DNA of 64,000 nucleotides from Streptantibioticus rubrisoli (GTDB taxonomy: Bacteria > Actinomycetota > Actinomycetes > Streptomycetales > Streptomycetaceae): assembly GCF_024436055.1 (NCBI RefSeq), contig NZ_JANFNH010000019.1, positions 36,044-100,043 of the forward strand, in the 5' to 3' direction. The notes under the pieces are model-generated. The model saw only the letters and a program-made list of their open reading frames with translations. It ran no database searches and had not been told where the DNA came from. Positions 37,256 through 45,522 of this stretch are shown here, one piece after another. The position numbers were made by a program, and so were the translations under genes. The stretch's first letter is position 1; the number at the start of each line of letters is the position of its first letter.

Positions 37256-38158
37256 TCAGGCCTGGCTTGGGGCTGACGGGCCGGTGAGGTGCGTCTGGGC
37301 GGCGTGCCGGAAGGCCGCTGTCAGGCGACCGCGGTCGCCTGCGCGGGTGGCGAGCACGACGTGGCCAGGTTCGACGCCTTGCAGTGGGATGGCGGCCAGG
37401 TCGGGGCGCATGTGGATGGCCGCGGAGCCTGCGGGGGCGATGGAGACGGCATCTCCGGCGGCGATGAGTTCGAGTTTGTCTTCCACCGTCTCCACCAGCG
37501 GTCCCTCGGGCGCGCGGCGGCCGTCGGGTCGTGGGTCGACGCGCCAGAACGCGTTCCACGCCTGGTCCGGAAACCGGGGCAGGGGTTCGTCGGCGATGTC
37601 GTCGAGGGTGACGTACTCCTTGCCGACCAGGCGGTGGTCGGCGGGCACGAGCAGCAGCCGTGGCTCGTCGTAGAGGACCGTCACATGCAGTTGGTCGGTG
37701 GGAAACGGCAGCCGGGCCACCACGGCGTCGACCCGGTGGTCAAGAAGGGCCGCGCGCGGTTCGTCCCACGACAGGTGCAGGGTTCGAACGTCGGCGTCCG
37801 GGTGTCGGCGACGTAGTTCACGCACCGCCGGGGTGACGATGAGGCCGGTGGTGTACCCGACGGTGAGCCGGGTGGGCTCCGCCGCCGCTCTGGCCTCCGC
37901 GGCCGCCTGGGCCGCGCTGCGCAGCAGTGCTTTTGCGCGCGGCAGGAACACGCGTCCCGCTTCGGTGAGGTCGGTGCCTTGCGGGGTGCGGTCCAGCAGA
38001 CGTACTCCCAGTTGCTCCTCGAGGCGGCGGATCTGTCGGCTCAGGGATGGTTGCGCGAGGTGGAGCGCTGCTGCCGCGCGGCCGAAGTGGCGGTGATCGG
38101 CCACGACGGTGAAGTAGCGCACCATGCGCAGATCCAGGTCCGCGATGTTCTCGGCCAT
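37256..38158 (-). CDS. LysR-family transcriptional regulator
   Basis: 300 residues from ATG 38158. N-terminal HTH: LRMVRYFTVVADHRHFGRAA, LHLAQPSLSRQIRRLEEQLG, RLLDRTPQGTDLTEAG. The effector domain begins near 95 (LTVGYTTGLIVTPAVREL) and contains DAVVARLPFPTDQLH and LIAAGDAVSIAPAG. It is divergent from the NmrA-like gene (195 bases between starts) followed by an SDR gene, its likely targets. The inducer is unknown. Confidence 0.9.
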   Translation of the reverse strand: MAENIADLDLRMVRYFTVVADHRHFGRAAAALHLAQPSLSRQIRRLEEQLGVRLLDRTPQGTDLTEAGRVFLPRAKALLRSAAQAAAEARAAAEPTRLTVGYTTGLIVTPAVRELRRRHPDADVRTLHLSWDEPRAALLDHRVDAVVARLPFPTDQLHVTVLYDEPRLLLVPADHRLVGKEYVTLDDIADEPLPRFPDQAWNAFWRVDPRPDGRRAPEGPLVETVEDKLELIAAGDAVSIAPAGSAAIHMRPDLAAIPLQGVEPGHVVLATRAGDRGRLTAAFRHAAQTHLTGPSAPSQA

Positions 38159-38352
38159 GCTCCGACCCTAACGCTCCGCACTGTCTTGAACCGCCTGGAA
38201 GACCGGCCTCAACTGCGGTGATGTCGATCTGGTATCACGCGGTGCGGAACGGGTCTTGGACGCAGCGGGTGCCTGGTCCGCAGGGTTGGACGCAATCCGG
38301 TGCCTCGTAGTGAGAGTGCCGGGGCGTTCAGACCCTTCGGAGGAAGTGCGCG

Positions 38353-39208
38353 ATGTACGTCGTCATGGGAGCGAGCGGGAAGACCGGCGGAGCCGTCGCC
38401 CGCGAGCTGCTCGATCAGGGCCAGCGGGTTCGTGTGGTGTTGCGGCCGGGCCGCGGTCGTGAGGAATGGGTGAGCCGGGGGGCTGAGGTCGCCCACGCCG
38501 ACGTGCGGGACGTCGACGCCCTCGGGGCCGCGTTTGCCGGGGCGCGTGCGGTCTACGTGCTCAACCCACCGGACTACGGCAGCGACGACATGCTGGCCTC
38601 GGCCCGCGCGGTCGCCGCCGCCTACGCCACCGCGCTGCGGGCCGCCGGCAGCCGAGTGGTGGCCCTGTCCTCGATCGGCGCCCAGCATGCCGAGGGCACC
38701 GGCAATATCGTCACCACCCACATCCTGGAGCAGGCCCTGGCTCCGCTGGGCGCCAGCTTCGTGCGGGCCGGGAACTTCATGACCAACTGGCTACCGAGCC
38801 TGCCGGTGATGCGCGACAGCCCTGCCCAGCTTCTTCAGCCCGCTCGACCGGCCGATCCCGCACGCAGCCGTGCCGGACATCGCGGCGGCCGTCGTGCGTG
38901 AGCTACAGCGTGACGGCACCCGCACCATCGAGCTGGCCGCCGCGGCCGACTACGCGCCCAACGACATCGCCGCCGCGTTCGCGGACACTCTCGGTCGGCC
39001 AGTCGCCCCTCAGGTCGTCGAACGCGACCAGTGGCGGCAGACGCTGGCCCGCATTGGTCTGCCACCGGCGGCGGTCGGCAGCTGGGAGGAGATGTGGGAG
39101 GGCTTCAACACCGGCCACATCCGCTTCGAGAACACCCCGGAGCGCGGCCGGACCAGCATCACCGACTTCGCCAAGGCCGCCGTCGCCGAGTTGGGCACAG
39201 CGCACTGA
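38353..39208 (+). pseudogene. NmrA/NAD(P)H-binding oxidoreductase with a frameshift
   Basis: The first frame (ATG 38353, GGAGGAAG upstream) reads YVVMGASGKTGGAVARELLD with the GxxGxxG motif, then VVALSSIGAQHAEGTGNIV and FVRAGNFMTNWLPSLPVM. At about 38820-38822 homology moves to the next frame: LPSFFSPLDRPIPHAAVPDI, then AAAVVRELQRDG to the stop at 39208. Together they give a normal NmrA-like protein of about 285 residues, so one base was gained (or two lost) in GACAGCCCTGCCC. The first frame alone ends at 38901. It may be a mutation or a sequencing error. Confidence 0.75.
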
Positions 39209-39261
39209 CCAGCCGCTGACGCAACCGGCCCCTACCGCAAGCACCACGAAGGAAGCCAAGC

Positions 39262-39981
39262 ATGACCATGAACCGCAAGACCGTGCTGATCACCGGTGCC
39301 ACCAGCGGCATCGGAGCCCACACAGCACGCCTGCTGATCGAACGGGGCCACTGCGTGGCCGTCACCGGCCGCAACGAAGGCAAGCTCCGCGCATTCGTCG
39401 ACGCGGTCGCGTGCCCGGACCAACTGCTGGGCATCATCGCCGACGCGGCCGACTGGGACGCCACCCAGGCGGCCGTCGACCGGACCGTGGAGCGGTTCGG
39501 CGCCCTTGACGCCGCCGTGGCCAACGCCGGGTTCACCGCTGGCGACCACCTGGGCACCACGGCCGTCCCCATCGCTGACGGCGATCCCGCCCTGTGGCCG
39601 CCCATGGTGCTCACCAACGTGCTCGGGCCCGCCCTGCTGGCCAAAGCCGCCCTGCCCCACCTGCGGGAGACCCGCGGTCGGCTGGTGCTCATCGGCAGTG
39701 TCGCCGGGCTGAAGAACGCTCCGGGCAACCTGTACTCGGCCACCAAGTGGGCCGTCACCGGCCTGGCGGAGAACATCCGCCTGCATGCCACCACCCTCGG
39801 CGTGGGCGTCACCCTCGTCGCTCCCGGCATGACCGACACCCCGTTCTGGGCCGACGGCACCGCACCCCCGTTCGCCATGCCCGCCGAACCGGTGGCCGAA
39901 GCCATCCGCTTCGCTCTCGACCAGCCCGACGGTGTCGACCTCAACACCCTCACCATCCGACCGATCGGACAACCCGTATGA
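39262..39981 (+). CDS. Classical SDR-family oxidoreductase
   Basis: 239 residues from ATG 39262 (GAAGGAAGCC upstream). Full classical SDR set: VLITGATSGIGAHTARLL (TGxxxGIG at 11-18), VANAG (86-90), catalytic S146 in LIGSVAGL and Y158-x3-K162 in NLYSATKWAV, then VAPGMTDTPFW. It reduces a carbonyl or oxidises an alcohol with NAD(P). It lies 54 bases after the frameshifted NmrA gene and was probably co-transcribed with it, under the divergent LysR regulator. Confidence 0.92.
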   Translation: MTMNRKTVLITGATSGIGAHTARLLIERGHCVAVTGRNEGKLRAFVDAVACPDQLLGIIADAADWDATQAAVDRTVERFGALDAAVANAGFTAGDHLGTTAVPIADGDPALWPPMVLTNVLGPALLAKAALPHLRETRGRLVLIGSVAGLKNAPGNLYSATKWAVTGLAENIRLHATTLGVGVTLVAPGMTDTPFWADGTAPPFAMPAEPVAEAIRFALDQPDGVDLNTLTIRPIGQPV

Positions 39982-40205
39982 ACAGCGCACCGACACCCGC
40001 CGACCCCCACCCGGCACGCGCGCAGCCACCTGGCCCACCACGGCTTGGCCGACCGCGTCACCCCGCACACCGCGGAAGGCACCGGCATCCTCCCCGACCT
40101 CGGCGAAACCCCACTGAACGTCAAACCACATTCGGATAGAGGGGCTTGGCCGTACGTCGTGACAGTCCGGGTTCTCGGCGGCGTTGCGGCCAGGGAGGTG
40201 GAATC

Positions 40206-40775
40206 CTAGTCGCTGGTGCTGTGGCCGCGGCCGGTGACGTAGTCGCGGACCCGGTCGACCAGTCCCAGTCCGGGGGCCAGGAGCTTGTTCAGGGGCGGGG
40301 TGCTGGGAGCCTGCGGGTGAGGGCGTGTGGGAGCGGTCTTCTTCGCCTCCCTGACTTTGTCGCCGAGAAGTTCCAGGACATAAGGGTGGACGCCGTCGCG
40401 CAGCTTGGGGAAGAGGTTGCGTTCCTCGTCCTCCACATGCGCGTTGACCTCGGTGTGCAGCTGACGTACGAGCTGGTCGAAGTCACGGTCGTCGGCATCC
40501 CGTCCTTCGAAGGCTTTGAGCAGTTCCTCGATGTGGCCGTGATCAGCGATCTCCTTGTCAGCCAAAAGATCGCCGCCCTCCAAGTGCTCGCGTACGGCAG
40601 GGTAGAGGTGCTGCTCCTCGGCGACTGAGTGACGGACCAGTTCGATGGTCAGGGCGTCCAACGTCAGCTTGCGTTCCGCGCATCCCGGAGCCATGCCGTA
40701 CAGCCGCTCGAAGAGGACCTCCACCTCGCGGTGGTCGGCGGTCAACTCCTCGATGACGTCGGGTTTGTGCTCCAT
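40206..40775 (-). CDS. Hemerythrin HHE-domain protein
   Basis: 189 residues from ATG 40775. Two HHE repeats: LTADHREVEVLFERLYG with RHSVAEEQHLYPAVREH, and IADHGHIEELLKAF with HTEVNAHVEDEERNLFPKLR; the His/Glu pattern binds a di-iron centre. Residues 150-189 are a Pro-rich linker and short amphipathic tail. Family members sense or buffer O2, NO or iron. The -10/-35 upstream matches a SigB-type promoter (40801-40825), fitting a stress role. Transcribed alone. Confidence 0.88.
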   Translation of the reverse strand: MEHKPDVIEELTADHREVEVLFERLYGMAPGCAERKLTLDALTIELVRHSVAEEQHLYPAVREHLEGGDLLADKEIADHGHIEELLKAFEGRDADDRDFDQLVRQLHTEVNAHVEDEERNLFPKLRDGVHPYVLELLGDKVREAKKTAPTRPHPQAPSTPPLNKLLAPGLGLVDRVRDYVTGRGHSTSD

Positions 40776-41255
40776 CTTTCCTGCCCTTCCGAGAAACCTG
40801 ACACCCCGTCACATCGTACGGAGCCACCAGTTCCCGCCTTGCTGGGCGGATAACGCCAGGACCGGCGGAATTGGGCCGGATGCGGGTCCGGCGCCGCGCG
40901 AGTCGTCGCCTGCCGCGTAGCGCGGACCACGATGTCGACGTGGCGCCGGACGGCGCCTCGGCCATGGTCAGCGCCGCGCGTGTTCCGGCGCGCCGACCGT
41001 GCTGCCCTGGATACGGCTGCGACGGGTGTCCCCGGCTGGCAGCGGCCCCGACCGGAACACCGCGAGCGCCGCTCGGCGGGGCCGGACGGGCTTCCGACGA
41101 TAAAATGGGCGCATGTGCCAGGACCTGCTTCTGGCGTATGGGATCCCGGCGACCGCTGCCAGGCCGTCGGGGCTCGGGGATCTCACCGACAGTGAAGTGC
41201 ACTACCGTCGTAGCAGGCGATCCAGCCCCACTACGCTCACCTCCGAGGGGCGCCG
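40776..41255. other. Intergenic region between hemerythrin and STAS genes
   Basis: About 480 bases between divergent genes. Apart from the hemerythrin promoter at 40801-40825 I see no gene, repeat or RNA. The STAS gene has CTCCGAGGGG just before its ATG. Confidence 0.4.
40801..40825 (-). promoter_or_regulatory. SigB-type promoter of the hemerythrin gene
   Basis: Read on the - strand: GGCT (-35, 40825-40822), 15 bases, GGGTGT (-10, 40806-40801). This fits Streptomyces SigB consensus GNNT-N14-16-GGGTAC/T with one difference (G for A). It ends 25 bases before the ATG at 40775. Confidence 0.4.
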
Positions 41256-41618
41256 ATGACCGTCGCCGACGGGGGACTCACCACCGCTGTCTCCTGGGAC
41301 GGCGGGCAGGTCACTGTTGCCGTTTTCGGAGAAATCGACGTCGAGACCGGTCCGGGTCTGAAACAGGCTCTCCAAGCCGCGCTGGAAGGGCGGCCCGACC
41401 GGATCGTTGTGGACTTCGCCGGTGTGTCCTTCTGTGACTGCTGTGGCCTGGGTTTTCTCCTGGCGGCTCGGCAGCAGGCTCGAAGTGCCGAGGTTGACTT
41501 CACAGTGACCGGGGTGACCGCACCAACCGTTCTCAGGCTGCTCCGCTTCTTCGACCTCTGCGAGATGCTGGGCATGACAGGACCAGAACCCGGCCCCGGC
41601 GATGTGACGGGTCAGTAA
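41256..41618 (+). CDS. STAS-domain anti-sigma factor antagonist-like protein with Cys at the phospho-site
   Basis: 120 residues from ATG 41256. STAS fold: VTVAVFGEIDVETGPGLKQAL then IVVDFAGVSFCDCCGLGFLL. In SpoIIAA/BldG-type antagonists this loop is D-S-S-G-L (or D-C-S-G-L) and the second Ser is phosphorylated by the anti-sigma kinase; here it is D61-C62-C63-G64-L, so neither residue can take phosphate. The protein would be locked in the unphosphorylated, active state or be controlled by thiol chemistry. Its partner is unknown; no anti-sigma gene adjoins it. Confidence 0.85.
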   Translation: MTVADGGLTTAVSWDGGQVTVAVFGEIDVETGPGLKQALQAALEGRPDRIVVDFAGVSFCDCCGLGFLLAARQQARSAEVDFTVTGVTAPTVLRLLRFFDLCEMLGMTGPEPGPGDVTGQ

Positions 41619-41678
41619 ACGGCGAGGTTGTCACAATTTCAGCCGCACCTACCGTGCTGGCTCATCCCGAACCGGGCA

Positions 41679-41984
41679 TCAGGCATGACCGCGGGTGTAC
41701 GAACCAGCCGCCGTTTCAATGCGTTGTGCGAGCTCAAGGTCCACATCGGTCAGACCGCGGTCGGAGTGCACCACGAAGCGCACCGTCTTGTCGCGGATGT
41801 CGATGTCGGGGTGCTGGTCGAGTTTCTGCGCATCGACCACGACCTTGTCGACGATGCGCACCGCGGTCGGAAAGTCGTGCGCCTCAACCGTCCGGCTGAG
41901 CGTGTCGCCCTCTCGCCGCCAGTCCTTGAGGCGGGCGTCGGACATACGCTCCGTGATCTCGGCATTGTCGAGCACCCTGGCCAC
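41679..41984 (-). CDS. Pterin-4a-carbinolamine dehydratase (PCD/DCoH family)
   Basis: 101 residues from GTG 41984, with AGGAGG 5 bases upstream; a longer frame upstream has no homology. PCD signatures: WRREGDTLSRTVEAHDFPTA, VRIVDKVVVDAQKLDQHPDI, DIRDKTVRFVVHSDRGLTDVD. The usual active-site set (His...His-His...) is partly changed: HDFPTA and QHPDID are kept, and the third position is within VVHSD. It dehydrates 4a-hydroxypterins, or is a structural homologue. Not in an operon. Confidence 0.85.
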   Translation of the reverse strand: MARVLDNAEITERMSDARLKDWRREGDTLSRTVEAHDFPTAVRIVDKVVVDAQKLDQHPDIDIRDKTVRFVVHSDRGLTDVDLELAQRIETAAGSYTRGHA

Positions 41985-42231
41985 GACGTCCTCCTGGCGG
42001 TCGGTAGCGGCTGGTAAGCACTCAGCGCGAGTGCGGCTCGCTCTCCAGCATGGTCTGGCCCAGAGGTGGCAGCAAACCGAGCGCTCCACGCGGTGCGCAG
42101 ACTGGCACTGGCCGCGTCACTTGCGCGCTCACCCAGCGTGGCGGTGCCTGCCGCCGCCACGGACACTTACCGGCGCGACGTTGGCCGCAAGCGGTCCCGG
42201 GTGACCGGCGCTGAGCGCTTCGACGGTCGGC

Positions 42232-42648
42232 CTACCTCCCGTAGACGGTCTCGGCGAACTCCGCGATCTGGTCGTCGGTGAGGTGCTGTGCCAGGTCCGC
42301 TTCACTGATCATGCCGATCAGTCGCTTGTTCTCGATCACGGGCAGCCGCTTGATCCGGTGGCTCTCCATCTCGTGCAGTACGTCGCTGACGTCCGCGTTC
42401 GCATCAACCCAGCGCGGGGTTCCCTCGCACAGGTCGGCGCACTTGGTCTCGGCCGGGTTGCGTCCCTTGGCGATGCACTTCACGACGATGTCGCGGTCGG
42501 TGATGATGCCGCACAACCGCTCGTTCTCATCGCTGACCGGCAGCGCGCCGACATCCAGCCGCGCCATCAGTCGCGCGGCCTGATCAAGCATCTCCTCGCG
42601 CTTTATCCACTGCGCGCCGGGGTGCATGATTTCTTTGGCAGTAGTCAT
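42232..42648 (-). CDS. CBS-pair protein (Hrp1-like)
   Basis: 138 residues from ATG 42648 (GCAGGAGAAACC upstream). Two CBS motifs cover the whole protein: MTTAKEIMHPGAQWIKREEM with ALPVSDENERLCGIITDRDI, and WVDANADVSDVLHEMESHRI with KRLPVIENKRLIGMISEADL. It resembles hypoxic response protein 1 of mycobacteria, including paired cysteines (KCADLCEG). CBS pairs bind adenosine ligands. A good SigB-type promoter lies 170 bases upstream. Confidence 0.9.
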   Translation of the reverse strand: MTTAKEIMHPGAQWIKREEMLDQAARLMARLDVGALPVSDENERLCGIITDRDIVVKCIAKGRNPAETKCADLCEGTPRWVDANADVSDVLHEMESHRIKRLPVIENKRLIGMISEADLAQHLTDDQIAEFAETVYGR

Positions 42649-42949
42649 GGTTTCTCCTGCATGGGTGTTGGCCGTTCGCGTTTCGCTTCGTCGTATGACA
42701 GGCGCGCGGACCCCGGGAGAAGGCGATGCCTCTCGGCGCCCCAGCAGTGCTGCGGTCGTCCGGAGTCTGCGGGGGCTGTTTGCTCCGATCCCGCACCGTC
42801 GCCTACCCAACACCCGTATCGGTACCCATGTGCGTCGGCGTCAATCGGCGATCAGGGGCAGGCGTGCCGTCACTCGTGTTCACACCGAGTCGACGTACCG
42901 CAGTCTCCCGCTCAGGGGCGGCGCGCGGACGGTCAGTACACGCCGACGG
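42649..42949. other. Intergenic region upstream of the CBS gene
   Basis: About 300 bases. Contains the SigB-like promoter at 42822-42846 and tandem GGGT-type boxes on the - strand; no gene seen. Confidence 0.4.
42822..42846 (-). promoter_or_regulatory. SigB-type promoter of the CBS gene
   Basis: Read on the - strand: GATT (42846-42843), 15 bases, GGGTAC (42827-42822), an exact match to GNNT-N14-16-GGGTAC. The predicted leader is about 165 bases. Confidence 0.4.
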
Positions 42950-43408
42950 CTAGCGCTTCGGCCCTCGCTCATCGCCGCCGTGACCCACTGCACGGAGCAG
43001 ACCGTAGGCAAGCAGTGAGACGACCACCCAGGCCGCGGTGGCGGCGCCCAGAGCGAGCCATGCGGAGTGGTGCGGCAGCAGGACTGCGGCGACCACCGCG
43101 AACGCGAGCAGCCCGAGGGTGCCCAGTGCGGCGCCGCGGGCGTCATCACGGGCTCGCCTCAGACCCTCCTCCTTGGCGACGAGGGTCAGGCTGGCCAGCA
43201 GGATGGCTGGGAAGGCCAGCAGGGCTCCTCCCTGGAACGGTCCCACCGCGGCCGAGACGATCGCGGCCACGGCGGAGACGCCGACGCCGAACGCGAAGCG
43301 GATGAGCAAGTCCTTGCGCGGCATGCGCAAGGCCGCGCGCACGTCCAACCGGACCCGGTCGGCAGAGCCCTGCTCACCACCATGCTCACCGTTCGGCGAT
43401 GAAGTCAT
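42950..43408 (-). CDS. DUF3147-like membrane protein (partner 2)
   Basis: 152 residues from ATG 43408, overlapping the stop of the upstream gene by 4 bases (ATGA). A polar N-terminus (1-45) is followed by four TM helices: FAFGVGVSAVAAIVSAAVGP, GGALLAFPAILLASLTLVA, GAALGTLGLLAFAVVAAVLL and WLALGAATAAWVVVSLLAYG. The motif GGALLAFPAILLASLTLVAKEEG also occurs, in variant form, in the upstream gene, so the two are paralogues that probably work as a heteromer. Function unknown. Confidence 0.8.
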   Translation of the reverse strand: MTSSPNGEHGGEQGSADRVRLDVRAALRMPRKDLLIRFAFGVGVSAVAAIVSAAVGPFQGGALLAFPAILLASLTLVAKEEGLRRARDDARGAALGTLGLLAFAVVAAVLLPHHSAWLALGAATAAWVVVSLLAYGLLRAVGHGGDERGPKR

Positions 43409-43749
43409 GGCATCACGAGGAAGACGACGGCACCGGCCAGGACGATCCACACCACGATCGCCGTGGCGGAACCCCTCAGAGCCCCGAGCCTGCCCAGTGC
43501 CGGGACGCTGACGAGGCAGTACACGGTGAAGGCGACGGCGCCGATTCCCATCGCCCGTGCGGCGAGTGCCGCATCGTGGTGCCCCTTGAACGCGACCGTC
43601 ACGATCAAGCTCCCCAGCGCGACCGATGGCGCCGCGGCGAAGACTCCCGCCAGGCGCTTGGGCTGGACGGCTTCCGCCACAAGAGCGAAGCAGACCACGA
43701 AAAGGCCGCCGATGACGGCCTTCAAGCAGATCTCAAGCAGAGAGTTCAT
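43405..43749 (-). CDS. DUF3147-like membrane protein (partner 1)
   Basis: 114 residues from ATG 43749. Four TM helices: IGGLFVVCFALVAEAVQPKR, LAGVFAAAPSVALGSLIVTV, MGIGAVAFTVYCLVSVPALG and SATAIVVWIVLAGAVVFLVM. GVFAAAPSVALGSL mirrors ALLAFPAILLASL of the downstream partner. The ATGA overlap means translational coupling. Two-gene sets of this type are frequent in actinobacterial stress islands. No activity is known. Confidence 0.8.
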   Translation of the reverse strand: MNSLLEICLKAVIGGLFVVCFALVAEAVQPKRLAGVFAAAPSVALGSLIVTVAFKGHHDAALAARAMGIGAVAFTVYCLVSVPALGRLGALRGSATAIVVWIVLAGAVVFLVMP

Positions 43750-43900
43750 AGCCTCCGAGAGCGGCCCTGGACCGCTCGGTGTACCGGGGAGGAAGCGCTG
43801 GTGTTCCCTGAGAGTATGTCACCAGCGCCCTGCTCCGCGCATGACTCGGCGTTCTCTCACTCCCGGCGCCCCGCGCCCGCCCCCCCCGACGTGAACGGAC

Positions 43901-43925
43901 GGTTGGGGGCCTCCTTCGCGGGTAC
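43901..43925 (+). promoter_or_regulatory. SigB-type promoter of the HAD gene
   Basis: GGTT (43901-43904), 15 bases, GGGTAC (43920-43925): an exact match to the Streptomyces SigB consensus, 32 bases before the ATG at 43958. Confidence 0.5.
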
Positions 43926-43957
43926 CCGATGCACACTCGACGTTCGGGAAGGTGGTG

Positions 43958-44677
43958 ATGCCAGTGTCGAGGCATTCCGTCAAAACGCACGACGAACAAC
44001 GGGACGACGCGGGCCGCGCCGCCCTCTTCGATGTCGACGGCACGCTGGTGGACACCAACTACCTCCATGTCGTCACGTGGTGGGAGGCGTTCCGCCAGTC
44101 CGGGCACACGGTGCCGATGACGGCCATCCACAGCGCAGTTGGGATGGGCTCGGACAAGCTCGTCGCCCATCTGCTGGGCGACGGGCGAGACAGCGGACAG
44201 GACGCCGAGATCGCGCAGGCGCACAAGGCGCTCTTCGCGACCTACCTCGAACGCCTGCACCCCCTGAAGGGCGCGTCTGACCTACTGCGCACGGTCAGCC
44301 AGCGCGGATGGCAGGTCATGCTCGCGAGTTCGGCGGGCGAGTACGAACTCAACGCCATGCGCTCCGCCATCGGAGCCGACGAGTACATCGCCGCGGCGAC
44401 GAGCGCGGACGACGTGGACGCCAGTAAGCCCGCTCCGAACTTGGTCATGCGGGCGCTCGACCGCGCCGGGGTCTCCGCGTCCCGCGCCGTCTTCGTCGGT
44501 GACACCGTTTGGGACGTGGAGTCATCCGCCAAGGCGGGAGTGGACTGCGTCGCCTTGCTGTCCGGTGGAGTCCCGGGGGCCGATCTGCGCCGTGCTGGTG
44601 CCTTGGCCGTATACGAGGATCCCGGGCATCTGCTCGCCGAAATCGACTCGAGCCCCTTCGCGGACGCCCGTCGTTAG
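43958..44677 (+). CDS. HAD-family phosphatase (beta-phosphoglucomutase/phosphoglycolate type)
   Basis: 239 residues from ATG 43958 (GGGAAGGTGGTG upstream). HAD motifs: I, LFDVDGTLVDTNYLHV with nucleophile Asp; II, VMLASSAGEYEL; III, DVDASKPAPNLVMRAL; IV, AVFVGDTVWDVESSAKAGV. A helical C1 cap (about 35-100) covers the site. It hydrolyses a small phosphorylated metabolite. It has its own SigB-type promoter and is divergent from the DUF3147 pair. Confidence 0.9.
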   Translation: MPVSRHSVKTHDEQRDDAGRAALFDVDGTLVDTNYLHVVTWWEAFRQSGHTVPMTAIHSAVGMGSDKLVAHLLGDGRDSGQDAEIAQAHKALFATYLERLHPLKGASDLLRTVSQRGWQVMLASSAGEYELNAMRSAIGADEYIAAATSADDVDASKPAPNLVMRALDRAGVSASRAVFVGDTVWDVESSAKAGVDCVALLSGGVPGADLRRAGALAVYEDPGHLLAEIDSSPFADARR

Positions 44678-44792
44678 GCGGGCCGCTCGCATCTCGCGTC
44701 GCCGCCGCATCTCGCGTCCGGCATCCCACTTCCGTCATGTCGCGCCTGGCCGCCTCCTCCTGCCGTCGATGACGGCGGCTCGTGGCCCTTCG

Positions 44793-44948
44793 CTACCAGT
44801 AGTGCCGTCGGCCTCCTACGGCGTGTCCGACCGCTCCCAGGAGCCAAAGGATCGCTCCGATCACTACAAGGATGATCCCGATCGTCCACAGGATGGCGAT
44901 GTGGAGCAGGAATCCCACGATGAGGCAGATGATACCGAGGATGATCAC
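44793..44948 (-). CDS. DUF6131 small membrane protein
   Basis: 51 residues from GTG 44948 with GGAGG 5 bases upstream. Two hydrophobic helices, VIILGIICLIVGFLLHIAIL and WTIGIILVVIGAILWLLGAV, then a GRRHYW tail. The whole sequence matches the DUF6131 pattern of tiny actinobacterial membrane proteins. Function unknown. It is convergent with the HAD gene, 115 bases apart. Confidence 0.88.
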   Translation of the reverse strand: MIILGIICLIVGFLLHIAILWTIGIILVVIGAILWLLGAVGHAVGGRRHYW

Positions 44949-45522
44949 AGCAGCCTCCGATCTCTCGGACAAGCCTCTTGTTCCAACGATGGTCCCGCGA
45001 GCCTTCGGCGGCAACCCTTGCCGAGAGGCAGGCACCCCGCTGCGGCCGCTGCTGGACGAGCGCCGCCAGGGGCCGACCACGCGCACCGCGACCGAAGGCG
45101 CCGACCAACCGTTCCGCTCCGTGCTGAGCAGGCGGTTAAAGCAGGCACGGTAGTGCCGCTGGGCAGGGCGCGGGTCCCTCCGTGCTTCGGCCAGCGTGGG
45201 CGGGGTGCCGGGTCTGGCCGCCGTCGGAGAGCAGGCCGTGCTCTGCCGAAAGGTCCTTGAGCTGTTACTCGGAGCCTTCTGCGGGGTAACCGCGCCCGTA
45301 CATCAGCGAGGTCGCGAGGCGATCGGCGTGGTGCGCGGCGTCTTCCGCCCGGCCGACGAACTCCTTTGCAGATCGTTGGCCATCGGCCCTCTTGGGCCAG
45401 TTGGCCGAAGGTTTGGCCTGGATTGACCGACCGCGGCCTTCGGGCCCGTGGAAGGCGGCGAAGCGCGGGTAGGTGAAGAGGCGAGCCGCGAACGGTTGCC
45501 GTGGCAGGGAGGCGATACGGGC
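44949..45522. other. Intergenic region with a coding-like - strand segment
   Basis: About 570 bases. On the - strand 45262-45505 has about 75-80% G/C third positions and reads RLFTYPRFAAFHGPEGRG and KEFVGRAEDAAHHADRLATS to the TAA near 45262, but it has no start codon and no known family. It may be a remnant. The FAD/Fe-S gene has GGGAGG about 11 bases before its ATG. Confidence 0.4.
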
